From contig DIUC01000023.1 in NCBI GenBank assembly GCA_002435785.1, forward strand, positions 28,512 to 92,511: a stretch of 64,000 nucleotides of DNA, given 5' to 3'. The position numbers were made by a program, and so were the translations under genes. Below, piece after piece: positions 33,590-42,576 of the stretch (position 1 is the stretch's first letter; each line of letters begins with the position of its first letter). The stretch comes from Saprospiraceae bacterium UBA6168 (GTDB lineage: Bacteria > Bacteroidota > Bacteroidia > Chitinophagales > Saprospiraceae). Below the pieces are notes generated by a model. That model did not search any database. It was not told the origin of the DNA and saw only the letters and a list, made by a program, of their open reading frames with translations.

Positions 33590-33661
33590 TGTTGGTTGTT
33601 ACGAAAAAACAAACAGCGAACACTTGGCACTTCGAATGGCGTTTTGACTAAAAACTAATTC

Positions 33662-35812
33662 ATGCGGCTTAGTCTTATCTTCGTGGTTTGCCTGTTTTTC
33701 GCTTTTTCGGCCTTCGGCCAAAAGGGCAAGCCGACCGTGCCGCCAACGCAGCCAACCTCGGGCAGCGATTTCATCAACATCCTCTTTTCCGACGAGTTCA
33801 ACTACAGCCTCATCGGCATTGACACGCTAAAGCGCCTGACGGGCAACGTGGAACTCAACCAGGACGATGTTTACCTTTTTTGCGACAGCGCCAACATCCT
33901 CAACAGCAAGCGAGTGATTGCCAAGGGCAATTTCATCCTCCAACAGGGCGACTCCACCACCATCTTCTCCGATTCAGCGCTGTACCGGGCCGACACCAAA
34001 ATCGCCGACCTGTACGTGAACGTTTCCTTGGTCAGGGGCAACCAAAAGCTCTTTACCGACCACCTTACGTACAATGCCAACACCAAAATCGCCACCTACC
34101 TCACCGGGGCCACGCTCACCGACGATTCTACTTTTTTGACCAGCAAAAAAGGATACTACCACACCAACAACGACGATGTTTTTTTCAGGGAAAACGTGGT
34201 GGTGGAAAGCCCCGATTTCACCCTTCGGACGGACACTTTGAAGTTCAATGCCCGCTCTAAAATCGTCACCTTCTTGGCCCCTACGCTCATCATCCAGGAC
34301 ACGGCCCGCATTTACACCGAAAGCGGCAACTACGACATCCCGAACCGAAAGGGCATTTTTAACAAGAACCCGCAGTACCTCAAGAACGACCAAAAAGCAT
34401 GGGCCAAGCGCATGGAATACGACGGCAATAAGGAGGAAATCATCTTGGCCGGCGACGCCCATTTTCAGGACAGCACCACCAATGCCACTGCCGACCGCAT
34501 CATTTACAATGAAAAAACAGGCGTGACCATCCTTCAAGGAAATGCGTTCGTGCGGGACGACAAGCGCATCATCACCGGCGACACGGTGACCTATGACTCC
34601 AAAAAAGGCACTTATGCCACCCGTGGCCGCTCGCACATCGTGGATGGCACCCAAGTGCTCGAAGCCGACCGGGTGGACTACGACAAGGAGCGGGAGCTTG
34701 GCATAGCGCAAGGAAACGTCATCTGGCAGGACACGACGGAAAAGCTGACGGTGGTCGCTGAGTTTGCGGAGCACAGCAAGCAGCGCAACTACCTCAAGGC
34801 AAGCGGCGGCAAACACGGCAGGCCCCTTTTGATAAAGGTCATTGACGGCGATTCGCTCTACATCAGCGCCGATACGCTGATGTCGCTGCAACCCGATAAG
34901 CTTGCCAATGCCCCTGCTGTGGATACCCTGCAATCCGCTGCCCCCGACACAATTTCCCAAGCCGAAACGCCCGCAACCTCAATCCCACAAAAGCCCAATG
35001 CCCAACCGGGCAAGCCCCCGACAAAGCAGCCCGAACCCGCCATCCCGCAAAAACTTTTTGAGATACCTTCGGAAACGGACAGCCTGCAAACACCCCCAAT
35101 TGCCCCGAAAGATTCCGTTCTATTGGACTCAACCGTTGCGCCCAATCCGCAATCCGCAATCCGCAGTCCGCAATCAGAAGACGACCGCATCATCCTCGCC
35201 TTCCACGATGTACGCATCTTCAAGAGCAACCTGCAAGCCCTCTGCGATTCCCTTTCTTACAGTACCGTGGACTCAATGTTCCGGCTGTTCACGGCGCCCA
35301 TCATCTGGTCGGACACCTCGCAGTTCACCGCCGACACGGTGAACATCCAATTGGCCAACGACAAGATTGACCAGATATTCATGCGGCAGAACAGCTTCAT
35401 CGTCAACTCACCGGACGAGTTCTTTTTCAACCAAATCAAGGGCAAGAACAGCATCGCCATGTTCGACAGCAGCGAGCTGCGGCGGGTGCGGGTGGAGGGC
35501 AATGCCGAGTCGGTCTATTACGCCCTCGACGACGACAAGGCGTACATCGGCGTGAACAAGACCGTGTGTAGCGAGATGTTGATTTTGTTTGGGAACAACG
35601 AGGTGGAGGGCATCAAGTTTTACACCCAGCCAAAAGCCACGCTTTTTCCCATGAAGAAGGCCGACCACGAGGGTTTGAAAATGGCTGGGTTCAGTTGGCA
35701 GATGGAGCGGCGCCCGCAGTCCGTGGAGGATTTGTTGGTGGCGAAGTCGGTGGTGGTGAGGCCAGTTGTGCCCCCGGGTTTGGTACCTGTGGAAGTAGAA
35801 AAAGAGAAGTAA
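33662..35812 (+). CDS. OstA-like (LptA/LptD N-terminal-like) envelope protein
   Basis: 716 residues. Signal peptide MRLSLIFVVCLFFAFSAFG, then successive OstA/LptA-type beta-jellyroll repeats (LTGNVELNQDDVYLFCDSANI, VIAKGNFILQQGDSTTIFSDSALY, GNAFVRDDKRIITGDTVTYD). A Pro/Gln-rich linker (about 430-500) separates these from a second OstA-like part (VRIFKSNLQALCDSLSY). Bacteroidota carry such long OstA-like proteins as presumed LPS-transport or periplasmic bridge components. There is no LptD barrel. The linker contains an in-frame heptanucleotide word repeat. Confidence 0.88.
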   Translation: MRLSLIFVVCLFFAFSAFGQKGKPTVPPTQPTSGSDFINILFSDEFNYSLIGIDTLKRLTGNVELNQDDVYLFCDSANILNSKRVIAKGNFILQQGDSTTIFSDSALYRADTKIADLYVNVSLVRGNQKLFTDHLTYNANTKIATYLTGATLTDDSTFLTSKKGYYHTNNDDVFFRENVVVESPDFTLRTDTLKFNARSKIVTFLAPTLIIQDTARIYTESGNYDIPNRKGIFNKNPQYLKNDQKAWAKRMEYDGNKEEIILAGDAHFQDSTTNATADRIIYNEKTGVTILQGNAFVRDDKRIITGDTVTYDSKKGTYATRGRSHIVDGTQVLEADRVDYDKERELGIAQGNVIWQDTTEKLTVVAEFAEHSKQRNYLKASGGKHGRPLLIKVIDGDSLYISADTLMSLQPDKLANAPAVDTLQSAAPDTISQAETPATSIPQKPNAQPGKPPTKQPEPAIPQKLFEIPSETDSLQTPPIAPKDSVLLDSTVAPNPQSAIRSPQSEDDRIILAFHDVRIFKSNLQALCDSLSYSTVDSMFRLFTAPIIWSDTSQFTADTVNIQLANDKIDQIFMRQNSFIVNSPDEFFFNQIKGKNSIAMFDSSELRRVRVEGNAESVYYALDDDKAYIGVNKTVCSEMLILFGNNEVEGIKFYTQPKATLFPMKKADHEGLKMAGFSWQMERRPQSVEDLLVAKSVVVRPVVPPGLVPVEVEKEK
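35144..35178. repeat. In-frame heptanucleotide repeat (AATCCGC)
   Basis: Three exact AATCCGC units, one AGTCCGC and a partial unit, inside the linker-coding part of the OstA-like gene. 7 nt is not a multiple of 3, so each unit changes frame and the peptide (NPQSAIRSPQSE) is not itself periodic. Confidence 0.85.
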
Positions 35813-35859
35813 GGAAGCGTTGCAATTCCACCTGTCAATGCCTGAAAAGTCCTTTCCCT

Positions 35860-36042
35860 TCAATCATTTTTAGTAGGTTTTTGAGCAGCCGTGGGTGTTG
35901 CCACTGAAACGTCAGGCTTATTCCTCCGGCACTTTTCGCTGCAAAACTTTACGGCTTCCCAACAGCCTTCCCATTTCTTGCGCCAACCGAAGGGGCGGTT
36001 GCATACCGGACAGGTTTTGGTTGGCAAATCAGCTTTTTTCAT
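35860..36042 (-). CDS. DUF2256 zinc-finger-like small protein
   Basis: 60 residues. It matches DUF2256 closely: TKTCPVCNRPFGWRKKWEGCWEAVKFCSEKCRRNK, with CxxC and CxxxC Cys pairs likely to bind zinc. The C-terminal tail (PDVSVATPTAAQKPTKND) is unstructured. DUF2256 genes often sit near cryptochrome/photolyase-related genes; here only TspO-like and TIGR03643 genes are beside it. Molecular role unknown. Confidence 0.9.
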   Translation of the reverse strand: MKKADLPTKTCPVCNRPFGWRKKWEGCWEAVKFCSEKCRRNKPDVSVATPTAAQKPTKND

Positions 36043-36093
36043 TGAACAGTCGGCAATTTTGAAAATGAAAATTCAAAACCGATTAAAGCAGAT

Positions 36094-36101
36094 TATGTTT
36101 G
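36094..36101 (+). promoter_or_regulatory. Candidate -7 element TATGTTTG
   Basis: TATGTTTG fits TAnnTTTG, 20 nt before the ATG at 36122. Confidence 0.4.
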
Positions 36102-36121
36102 TAGCAATTAATTGAATCGTC

Positions 36122-36892
36122 ATGCCAACTAAATCTCCACTGCTTGTCCTCGCAAACATCCTATCGTTGGCCGCCGTGCTGGTGGTGAACTACCTCGCCA
36201 ACGCCCTGCCCATCGCCGGACGAACGCCAGGCGGGGTCTCCGATATGTTCCCCACGCTGTTCACCCCGGCGGGGTTCACTTTCAGCATTTGGGGCCTGAT
36301 TTACTTGCTGTTGCTGGGGTTTGTCATTTACCAAGCCCGGTTTTTTGCCAAGGAGCGGCCTGTTTTTATGCAAAAGATAGGTTGGTTGTTCGTGCTGTCG
36401 TGTGCCGCCAACATCGGCTGGCTGTTCGCTTTCCACCATTTGCAAATAGAGCTTTCCATGCTCGTGATGCTGGCCTTGCTGGGCAGTTTGCTGGTCATTT
36501 ACCTGCGGCTCGACATTGGCCGGGCGGCGGCATTCCCCGCTGAACGCTGGTTAGTGAACCTGCCTTTCAGCATCTATCTTGGCTGGGTCACGGTGGCCAC
36601 CATCGCCAATGTCAGCATACTGCTCACCCATTTGGGCTGGGACGGAGAGCCGGGCGGGCCGCAACTATGGACGGTCATCACCATTGCCGCTGCCGTTACC
36701 TTGGGGCTAATTGCGTTGTTTTTTCGACGGGATTTTGGCTATGCCGGTGTGCTTATTTGGGCGCTTTTCGGGATTTACTCCAAGCGAATGGCCGATTTCG
36801 GCACGGATGATGGCATGGTGGAAATGGCAGCCATCATTGGCATGGTGCTATTGGGACTGGGCGTGGTGTACCGTATTTTCAAACGCAACTGA
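36122..36892 (+). CDS. TspO/MBR-like tryptophan-rich sensory protein
   Basis: 256 residues with about seven to eight hydrophobic segments. TspO/MBR-like features include FTPAGFTFSIWGLIYLLLLGFVIYQA (first pair), LSCAANIGWLFAFHH, RWLVNLPFSIYLGWVTVATIANVSILL and GYAGVLIWALFGIYSKR. It is longer than classical five-TM TspO (about 160 residues) and matches the extended variant common in Bacteroidota and marine bacteria. It may sense or bind tetrapyrroles. The next gene begins 6 nt later, so they are cotranscribed. Confidence 0.88.
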   Translation: MPTKSPLLVLANILSLAAVLVVNYLANALPIAGRTPGGVSDMFPTLFTPAGFTFSIWGLIYLLLLGFVIYQARFFAKERPVFMQKIGWLFVLSCAANIGWLFAFHHLQIELSMLVMLALLGSLLVIYLRLDIGRAAAFPAERWLVNLPFSIYLGWVTVATIANVSILLTHLGWDGEPGGPQLWTVITIAAAVTLGLIALFFRRDFGYAGVLIWALFGIYSKRMADFGTDDGMVEMAAIIGMVLLGLGVVYRIFKRN

Positions 36893-36898
36893 TTGATT

Positions 36899-37177
36899 AT
36901 GAGCATAGAACTAAACGAAGATGACATTGACCGCATCATCGGCATGGCCTGGGAAGACCGCACCCCCTTTGACGCCATCGAGGCACAGTTCGGCGTGAAC
37001 GAACAGGCGGTCATCGAACTGATGCGGCGGGAGATGAAGGCCTCCAGTTTTCGCATGTGGCGGCAGCGGGTGCAAGGCCGGGCGACGAAGCATGTTGCGA
37101 AGCGGGACTTCGCCGAAGGCAGGCACAAATGCGACAGGCAGCGGGCCATTTCCAATAATAAAATCAGCAAACGTTAG
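36899..37177 (+). CDS. TIGR03643-family protein
   Basis: 92 residues from the ATG at 36899 (a TTG two codons earlier is also in frame). It matches TIGR03643 well: IDRIIGMAWEDRTPFDAIEAQFGVNEQAVIELMRREMKASSFRMWRQRVQGRATKH. The first 45 residues look like a helix-turn-helix. Function unknown. It is directly downstream of the TspO-like gene and its 3' end overlaps the convergent DUF429-like gene by 4 nt. Confidence 0.9.
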   Translation: MSIELNEDDIDRIIGMAWEDRTPFDAIEAQFGVNEQAVIELMRREMKASSFRMWRQRVQGRATKHVAKRDFAEGRHKCDRQRAISNNKISKR

Positions 37178-37746
37178 ACCCAAATCAACCCCTCTCCCTC
37201 CTCTCCAAACGGCAAAGCCTCGCCCCGGCCATGCCGCCAGCCCGACAACCACGCCAAGGCGGCATCCACTTGGTGCCAGTTTTCAGGCTGCTTCGCAAAT
37301 GGGAACGGCAGCTTTTCCGCCTTTTTTACCAAAAACGCAGAAAGGTCTTTTTTGTAAAAAACATCGCCCTGAAATGCGATCCGCACGAGCTGTGCGGGAT
37401 AGATTTCATAAAAAGGAATCAAAGGAAAAGCTGCCCGGACTTGCATTGCCCGAGCCGTCAGCCCACCGAGGAACATGGGCGACATGGCCCCTAACAGTCG
37501 GTCGCACTGGCGATAATGGAAATTGTCGCCCTCGCCCTGGTAAACCCCCGGCAAACTGAGCGGTGCGTCCATATAGACGGCGCTTGGGTTTTGCTCCGCA
37601 ATAATGTTGCGAAGCCAAGCGTCGGCGTCCTGCTTTTTGGCGCTTTGAAGGAGGTGCAGGTGGCCGTTTTTTGCAGAGCAAACGACAGTGGTTCCGGCGA
37701 GCTTGGCGCCGAAGTCAATGGCGAGGTGCGATGATGGTGATTTCAA
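37174..37746 (-). CDS. DUF429-like RNase H-fold protein
   Basis: 190 residues. The N-terminal LAIDFGAKLAGTTVVC is an RNase H-fold opening strand with the first acidic residue. VYMDAPLSLPGVYQGEGDNFHYRQCDRLLGAM matches the DUF429 (predicted nuclease) second block. FYEIYPAQLVR and HQVDAALAWLSGW carry later acidic positions. Cytoplasmic. Exact activity unknown. Confidence 0.75.
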   Translation of the reverse strand: MKSPSSHLAIDFGAKLAGTTVVCSAKNGHLHLLQSAKKQDADAWLRNIIAEQNPSAVYMDAPLSLPGVYQGEGDNFHYRQCDRLLGAMSPMFLGGLTARAMQVRAAFPLIPFYEIYPAQLVRIAFQGDVFYKKDLSAFLVKKAEKLPFPFAKQPENWHQVDAALAWLSGWRHGRGEALPFGEEGEGLIWV

Positions 37747-37867
37747 AATATTTGGGTGGCATAATTTAGGTGGAAGTACCGTTCATTGGAACAACAAAAT
37801 GCGATAAGTTAAAAATGGTTTTTGCCCTTGCTGATAACCCCACCATCAATTCCGAATAAACAAGCAC

Positions 37868-37875
37868 TAACTTTG
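37868..37875 (+). promoter_or_regulatory. Candidate -7 element TAACTTTG, leaderless geometry
   Basis: TAACTTTG fits TAnnTTTG but ends only 5 nt before the cyclase ATG at 37881, so if it is used the transcript would be leaderless or nearly so. Confidence 0.4.
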
Positions 37876-37880
37876 CGCAC

Positions 37881-39293
37881 ATGAAACAAAACCTATTAAA
37901 GTATGGGCATATCGCTGCCATCGGACTGGTGCTGGTTGGGCTTGTCTTTTACTTTTTCAGTAAGCCGGCACTGCCACGCACGCTGTTGTCCGAGCAGTTT
38001 CTGCCGGAGCAGGAAAAGCTGGCCGCCCTCTTGGACGAAATCAAGGTTTTTGGCTTTGCCGGAACGCCGCAAAGCCAGCAGGACAGCCTTGCTATGGCCC
38101 TCGACCTCTATGGCGCTGCCGACTACGCTGGAGCGCAACAGTCGCTGGAATCCTACCTCGCCGCCTACCCGGACGACAAGACGGCAAGGTTCTACTTTGG
38201 CATGACTTATCTTTATAGGAATGCCCCTGAGAAAGCGCTTAAAACCCTGTCGCCACTCTCTGAACTCAAGGGCTTTGACCTTCAGGACGATGCCAGGTGG
38301 TACGCCGCCCTGGCGGCTTCCAGTTTGGACCAGATGCGGGCGCTCGGCCTTTTTTCAGCCTTGGCCAAAGACCCCGACTCCAAGTACCAGCAGGCAGCCG
38401 CTGCGGTGATGACCTCCGTGCTGGACAATCCTGGCAAGTTCAGTTTCCAAATCGAGAGCGGCGACGTGCTCAAATGCTCACTTGTCATCGCCTCCACGGA
38501 AGCTTGGTGGCAAGCTGCGTGGTTGCGGGCGCTCATTGCCCTGCTGTTCCCCGCTGGTGGGGCGGGCTTGTTTTTTTGGCGAAACAAGGTCAAAAAGCTG
38601 GAGCACGACAACGAAATCATGGGCGCAGAGATTCAGCGTTCCGATGCCTTGTTGCACAACATCCTGCCTGCCGAAACGGCGCAGGAACTCAAGCAATACG
38701 GGCATTCTGACACCCGTCGCCATGAGCAGGTCACTGTGTTGTTTTGTGATTTTCAGGGCTTCACCAACATTGCAGAGGAGCTTGGCCCGGAGGAATTGGT
38801 GGACTACCTGAGCACCTGCTTTGAGGCTTATGACCGTATTATCACGGAGTGCGGCTTGGAAAAAATTAAGACAGTTGGCGACTGCTATATCTGTGCGGGT
38901 GGGCTTTCAATGAGTGGAAACCAGCCACCGGGGGAGGGTAGTGCCACAGCGGATGCCAAAAGGGTGGTAAATGCAGCCCAAAGGATGTTGGCGTTTTTGC
39001 AGGAATTCAACCAAGGGCAAGCCGAAAAAGGCAAACCTGCCTTCCATGCACGGGTTGGCATACACACGGGGCCTGTGGTGGCGGGCATTGTCGGGATAAA
39101 GAAGTACGCCTACGACATCTGGGGCGATACCGTGAACATCGCCGCGCGGATGGAGCAGTCCAGTGAGGGTGGGCGCATCAACATATCCGGCTCGACCTAC
39201 GAGCTGGTGAAGGGGGATTTTGCCTGCACCTTTAGGGGTAAAATCGAGGCCAAGGGGAAGGGGGCTGTGGACATGTACTTCGTAATGGAGTAA
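37881..39293 (+). CDS. Transmembrane class III adenylate cyclase with TPR-like sensor
   Basis: 470 residues. TM1 (about 10-27), an extracytoplasmic TPR-like region (about 60-195), TM2 (about 214-232), a short coiled coil (KVKKLEHDNEIMGAEIQ) and a catalytic domain (about 275-470). Catalytic features: metal Asp in LFCDFQGFT and in KTVGDCY, adenine-specifying Lys in EKIKTVGD and Asp in YDIWGDTVNIAARME. These choose ATP over GTP. The extracytoplasmic part resembles that of the anti-sigma-like protein at 49717-50541. It probably makes cAMP in response to an envelope signal. Confidence 0.92.
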   Translation: MKQNLLKYGHIAAIGLVLVGLVFYFFSKPALPRTLLSEQFLPEQEKLAALLDEIKVFGFAGTPQSQQDSLAMALDLYGAADYAGAQQSLESYLAAYPDDKTARFYFGMTYLYRNAPEKALKTLSPLSELKGFDLQDDARWYAALAASSLDQMRALGLFSALAKDPDSKYQQAAAAVMTSVLDNPGKFSFQIESGDVLKCSLVIASTEAWWQAAWLRALIALLFPAGGAGLFFWRNKVKKLEHDNEIMGAEIQRSDALLHNILPAETAQELKQYGHSDTRRHEQVTVLFCDFQGFTNIAEELGPEELVDYLSTCFEAYDRIITECGLEKIKTVGDCYICAGGLSMSGNQPPGEGSATADAKRVVNAAQRMLAFLQEFNQGQAEKGKPAFHARVGIHTGPVVAGIVGIKKYAYDIWGDTVNIAARMEQSSEGGRINISGSTYELVKGDFACTFRGKIEAKGKGAVDMYFVME

Positions 39294-39369
39294 CGTGGTA
39301 TTGGCTTTTAAATACAAGCCCCGTTACTCCCTCGATTTTTTGGAAACCCTGTTTTCTTGAGATAAATTA

Positions 39370-39377
39370 TAGATTTG
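39370..39377 (+). promoter_or_regulatory. Candidate -7 element TAGATTTG
   Basis: TAGATTTG fits TAnnTTTG; the leader to the ATG at 39459 would be about 75 nt. Confidence 0.35.
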
Positions 39378-39458
39378 CCTTTCTTCGCTCCAAAGCTTCC
39401 AGTAACACAATCAAATCTTCACAAGAACCTATCTATTCACCGTTTAAATAATTTTGTA

Positions 39459-40361
39459 ATGAAAACGATTCATGCACAAATGGTGGCTATTATTCTAATT
39501 GTAGCCATCTCCACCAATCACTCCTTTTCACAATCCATTGACCTCGATGAATCCAGCAGTTGCGTGGTTTCAGAGGTGAACGGAAAGGTAACTTACCTTG
39601 AAAAAGGCAGCACGACTGCCAAGCCCGTTACCGCTGGCACTGTTTTACCGGAGGATGCAACCGTCGTGGTGGCCAACAAGGCATCGTTCTCCTTAGCTTG
39701 TGGTGACCGCTCGTTGCCTATCGCCAAAAAAGGAACTTACCAAATGGCTGCGCTGGCAAAAGAGGTGGCGTCGAGGGGAGAAGTTTCAAGGTTTGCAAAA
39801 ATGGCGTTTTCGGCGAAGGGGTATGCTACAGATACTTCAAAGATTCGAAAAGGATGGGGTGACAGGGATTCGCTCCTTTTCACTATTCCCACCGGTGGCA
39901 AAGTCTCACTTCAACCAACCATGTTCAGTTGGACGCCACTGAAAGCTGGCTCCATTTACAAGCTAATCGTGTATGAAAATGCCAAAGATGCACCCGTGTT
40001 ATCCGCCACAACTTCGGGCGCTTCCTTCAACTTTGACCCTACCCAATTGGCAGTCAAAACTGGCCAACTCTATTATGTCCAAGTGGCGCTTGCCAATGAC
40101 AATAAAACGGCATCCAAAGTGGTGAACATATCCTTTGTTTCGCAAAATGAAGCCGAAAAGGCATTGGAGCCATTGATGAAGGACAAAGAATACATGAGCA
40201 GCAGTGCTGTTAAAAAATTATTGATGGAAGCCATGGAACTGGAATCCATGCAGTTCAATTCTTTGGCAGGTGAAAGGTATCAAAAAGCTATAAGCATGGA
40301 TACCAATAATGCCTTGCCAAAACAGCTATATGCTGCGTTTTTGGATAGGGTGGGGAAGTAA
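39459..40361 (+). CDS. Exported FecR-like protein with helical tail
   Basis: 300 residues from the ATG at 39459, which starts a signal peptide (MKTIHAQMVAIILIVAISTNHSFSQ). About 35-100 reads like a FecR/LysM-associated beta domain (VVSEVNGKVTYLEKGSTTAKPVTAGTVLPEDATVVV). A beta-sandwich-like middle follows (TMFSWTPLKAGSIYKLIVYE), and a C-terminal helical part (about 225-300) ends in a TPR-like AGERYQKAISMDTNNALP. Family match is by pattern only. It lies between the cyclase and the first caspase gene and shares a terminator with the latter. Confidence 0.65.
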   Translation: MKTIHAQMVAIILIVAISTNHSFSQSIDLDESSSCVVSEVNGKVTYLEKGSTTAKPVTAGTVLPEDATVVVANKASFSLACGDRSLPIAKKGTYQMAALAKEVASRGEVSRFAKMAFSAKGYATDTSKIRKGWGDRDSLLFTIPTGGKVSLQPTMFSWTPLKAGSIYKLIVYENAKDAPVLSATTSGASFNFDPTQLAVKTGQLYYVQVALANDNKTASKVVNISFVSQNEAEKALEPLMKDKEYMSSSAVKKLLMEAMELESMQFNSLAGERYQKAISMDTNNALPKQLYAAFLDRVGK

Positions 40362-40394
40362 ATCATCACATGTTCGCATGAACCTTGGTTAAAT

Positions 40395-40434
40395 CAAACT
40401 GCCCCGTTAGCGATATAGTTGACGGGGCAGTTTG
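40395..40434. terminator. Bidirectional hairpin terminator
   Basis: Perfect 13-bp stem CAAACTGCCCCGT/ACGGGGCAGTTTG with a 14-nt loop, followed by CTTTTG. It lies between convergent genes ending at 40361 and 40467. Confidence 0.85.
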
Positions 40435-40466
40435 CTTTTGAAGCCAATGGAATCAACTATTTTACC

Positions 40467-42431
40467 TCATTTCTTTTCAGGAAAATATTGCTGCATCAAC
40501 ATTTCATATTCCTTGATGTTCCGAACATTGTCAAGGTCGCCATCGCTATTGATATCCTCATACTTGTATCCGTTTTGGATTGCTTTTTCGAGCCATAAAA
40601 TTGCGCTGGAAGGATGGTTTTGCAGCGAATTAAGGCAAGCAAGATTAAAGTAAGTGTCAACATCTGGGCGCAATTTTACCAACTTTTCATTTACTTTAAT
40701 TCCCATTTCATATTGCTCCAAAAGATAAAATACATACCCTAAAACATGATAGGCATCCACAAAATTTGAATCTACCTCAATTGCTTTAAGCCCCATTCGC
40801 TCCGCATCTTCCAAACGCCTCCATTCTTTAAATGTCCCAGCGGCATTGAAATATGGCATAACCCACTTCGGTGCCAACTCCATTGCCATCTCATAATTAT
40901 CGATCTGCTTTTGAAACAGTTCCGAGTTTTTTTCTTGGTTGCCGACCTGATAAGGTTTTCTGATTTCATCATAAATCAACCCAATCTCATTGTAAACATA
41001 AGCAGCGTCAGGGTCATATTCGAGTGCCTTATTTTCTAATGTCAATGCCTCTTCAAACAGGGAGGCATTCTTTGTTTTTACCCCTTCCAACCGCTTTGTC
41101 AACCCTTCAAAATAATACTGCTTGGCCAGTAACTGCGGGTACAAAACATGCGACTTACCCAGCAATGATGCGGCTTTTGCAATATATACCGGGTTGTTTT
41201 TGTACCGGTCAATATCCTCGTTCCAACGAGCGGCCAGCTCCTCCGGGTCGGCACGGAGGTAGGCATTAATGGCTTGTTGCGATTCTTCCTGAAGTGCCAC
41301 GGCGAAGTTCCGCTTCATTACATGGCGCATCGGTTCCAAAGCGGGTTCATCCTTCAACCTATCGTACAGCTCGCTCGCCGAGCGACCGGGCTGGCGGTCG
41401 GCTTTTTGGTCGGAGGGCAAGAAGTAATGGACATCCACGGCAGCCAAAAATTCAGCGTAAAGTTGTTGAACCGAGGTGTCCGCATTGGCAAGTAACACCG
41501 CTTCAAATCCCTTTGGAGCTATCTTATGTAGCTGATTGGCCGCTTTCCGCGTTTCTTTGAGGACGGCCAATTCGTCGGGGTCCACAGCACTGAGTTGGGT
41601 ACCCTTGTTGCCGGTCGTGTTTGGGAACTGCTTCTGGTCGGTTTCGGTGGGCACTGTTTCCATCAAGTAGCGATCCAGTTCAAACAGGGTCACTTTTTGG
41701 TCGCTATTGCCGTCCGCCATGCCTGTAAGCCCATCAATCAGGTGGAAGGAGAAAGCTCCACGCCCGCCGCCCCACTGCTCGCCTTCGAGCGAAAGTTCAT
41801 TGGGTTGGCAGGACATGATTTTGATTTGGTTCTGAAAAATGGCAGCCATTGCGCTGGCCGTGGACAGGACGCCCTCCCGTCCTCCGGCAAGGTTCCCGGA
41901 GCGGCAAGCATCCGTGATGAGCACGATTCTGCACTGGTTCTTTTGCACGAATGTTTCGAGGTATTCATTGAGGTCTTCCAGGCGCACCCCGCCGATGCGG
42001 TAATTGGAGGGGGGGGTGTCGTAGGCCAGCAGGTATCCTTGTTGCCGCAGGGTTTTGGTCTCTACGTCGCCATGACCGGAGAAGTAAATCAGCACCTGGT
42101 CGTTCGGTTTGGTGACTTCCAACAGCCAATCGAGGCCCCCATAAATCTGGGCATGAGTGGCTTTATCATTCGTCAGCACTTTAATTTGCTCGTCCTTTAA
42201 CTGGCCGCCAGACTTGGATTTTAAATAAGCTACGAACTCCGAGGCGTCCCGGTGGGCATATTTCAAATCTGGGATATGGTCATCTTGGTAATCGGACACG
42301 CCAACCACCAGCGCCCAAGTCTTGCCACCGTCCGATGCCTCCAAGGGCAGCGCACCAGCCCCTTTGGTTTGCTGCGCAATAAGGGTGGCAGTAACAAAAA
42401 AGGAAAAGAGGAAACTGAATATTTTCATCAT
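40467..42431 (-). CDS. Exported caspase-fold protease with TPR repeats (C1)
   Basis: About 654 residues. The start is one of two adjacent ATGs (42431 or 42428), both giving a signal peptide (KIFSFLFSFFVTATLIAQ). The caspase-like p20 domain (about 35-265) has WALVVGVSDYQDD, catalytic His in LIYFSGHGDVE (about 119) and catalytic Cys in LITDACRSGN (about 175). The C-terminal half is TPR-like (SLFEEALTLENKALEYDP, YEMAMELAPKWVMPYFNAA). It is divergent from the first metallopeptidase gene with 145 nt shared between. Export sets it apart from cytoplasmic caspase-like defence proteases. Confidence 0.9.
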   Translation of the reverse strand: MMKIFSFLFSFFVTATLIAQQTKGAGALPLEASDGGKTWALVVGVSDYQDDHIPDLKYAHRDASEFVAYLKSKSGGQLKDEQIKVLTNDKATHAQIYGGLDWLLEVTKPNDQVLIYFSGHGDVETKTLRQQGYLLAYDTPPSNYRIGGVRLEDLNEYLETFVQKNQCRIVLITDACRSGNLAGGREGVLSTASAMAAIFQNQIKIMSCQPNELSLEGEQWGGGRGAFSFHLIDGLTGMADGNSDQKVTLFELDRYLMETVPTETDQKQFPNTTGNKGTQLSAVDPDELAVLKETRKAANQLHKIAPKGFEAVLLANADTSVQQLYAEFLAAVDVHYFLPSDQKADRQPGRSASELYDRLKDEPALEPMRHVMKRNFAVALQEESQQAINAYLRADPEELAARWNEDIDRYKNNPVYIAKAASLLGKSHVLYPQLLAKQYYFEGLTKRLEGVKTKNASLFEEALTLENKALEYDPDAAYVYNEIGLIYDEIRKPYQVGNQEKNSELFQKQIDNYEMAMELAPKWVMPYFNAAGTFKEWRRLEDAERMGLKAIEVDSNFVDAYHVLGYVFYLLEQYEMGIKVNEKLVKLRPDVDTYFNLACLNSLQNHPSSAILWLEKAIQNGYKYEDINSDGDLDNVRNIKEYEMLMQQYFPEKK

Positions 42432-42576
42432 GGTAAAATTTGAAAAGCCGGAATTGTGGCAGTTCATTTTATTCTCGTAAAATTAGGCTTCATTTTGTAA
42501 TCAACCGAAAATTATTTTGACTTTTGATGATGCCTTACACACCCAACTCCGTATTAACTTTAAACCGAACTTCGGT

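Noticed and set aside
42517..42576. TTG start extending metallopeptidase P1
   Set aside because: It would add 20 polar residues before a hydrophobic export segment; the first ATG (42577) is more plausible.
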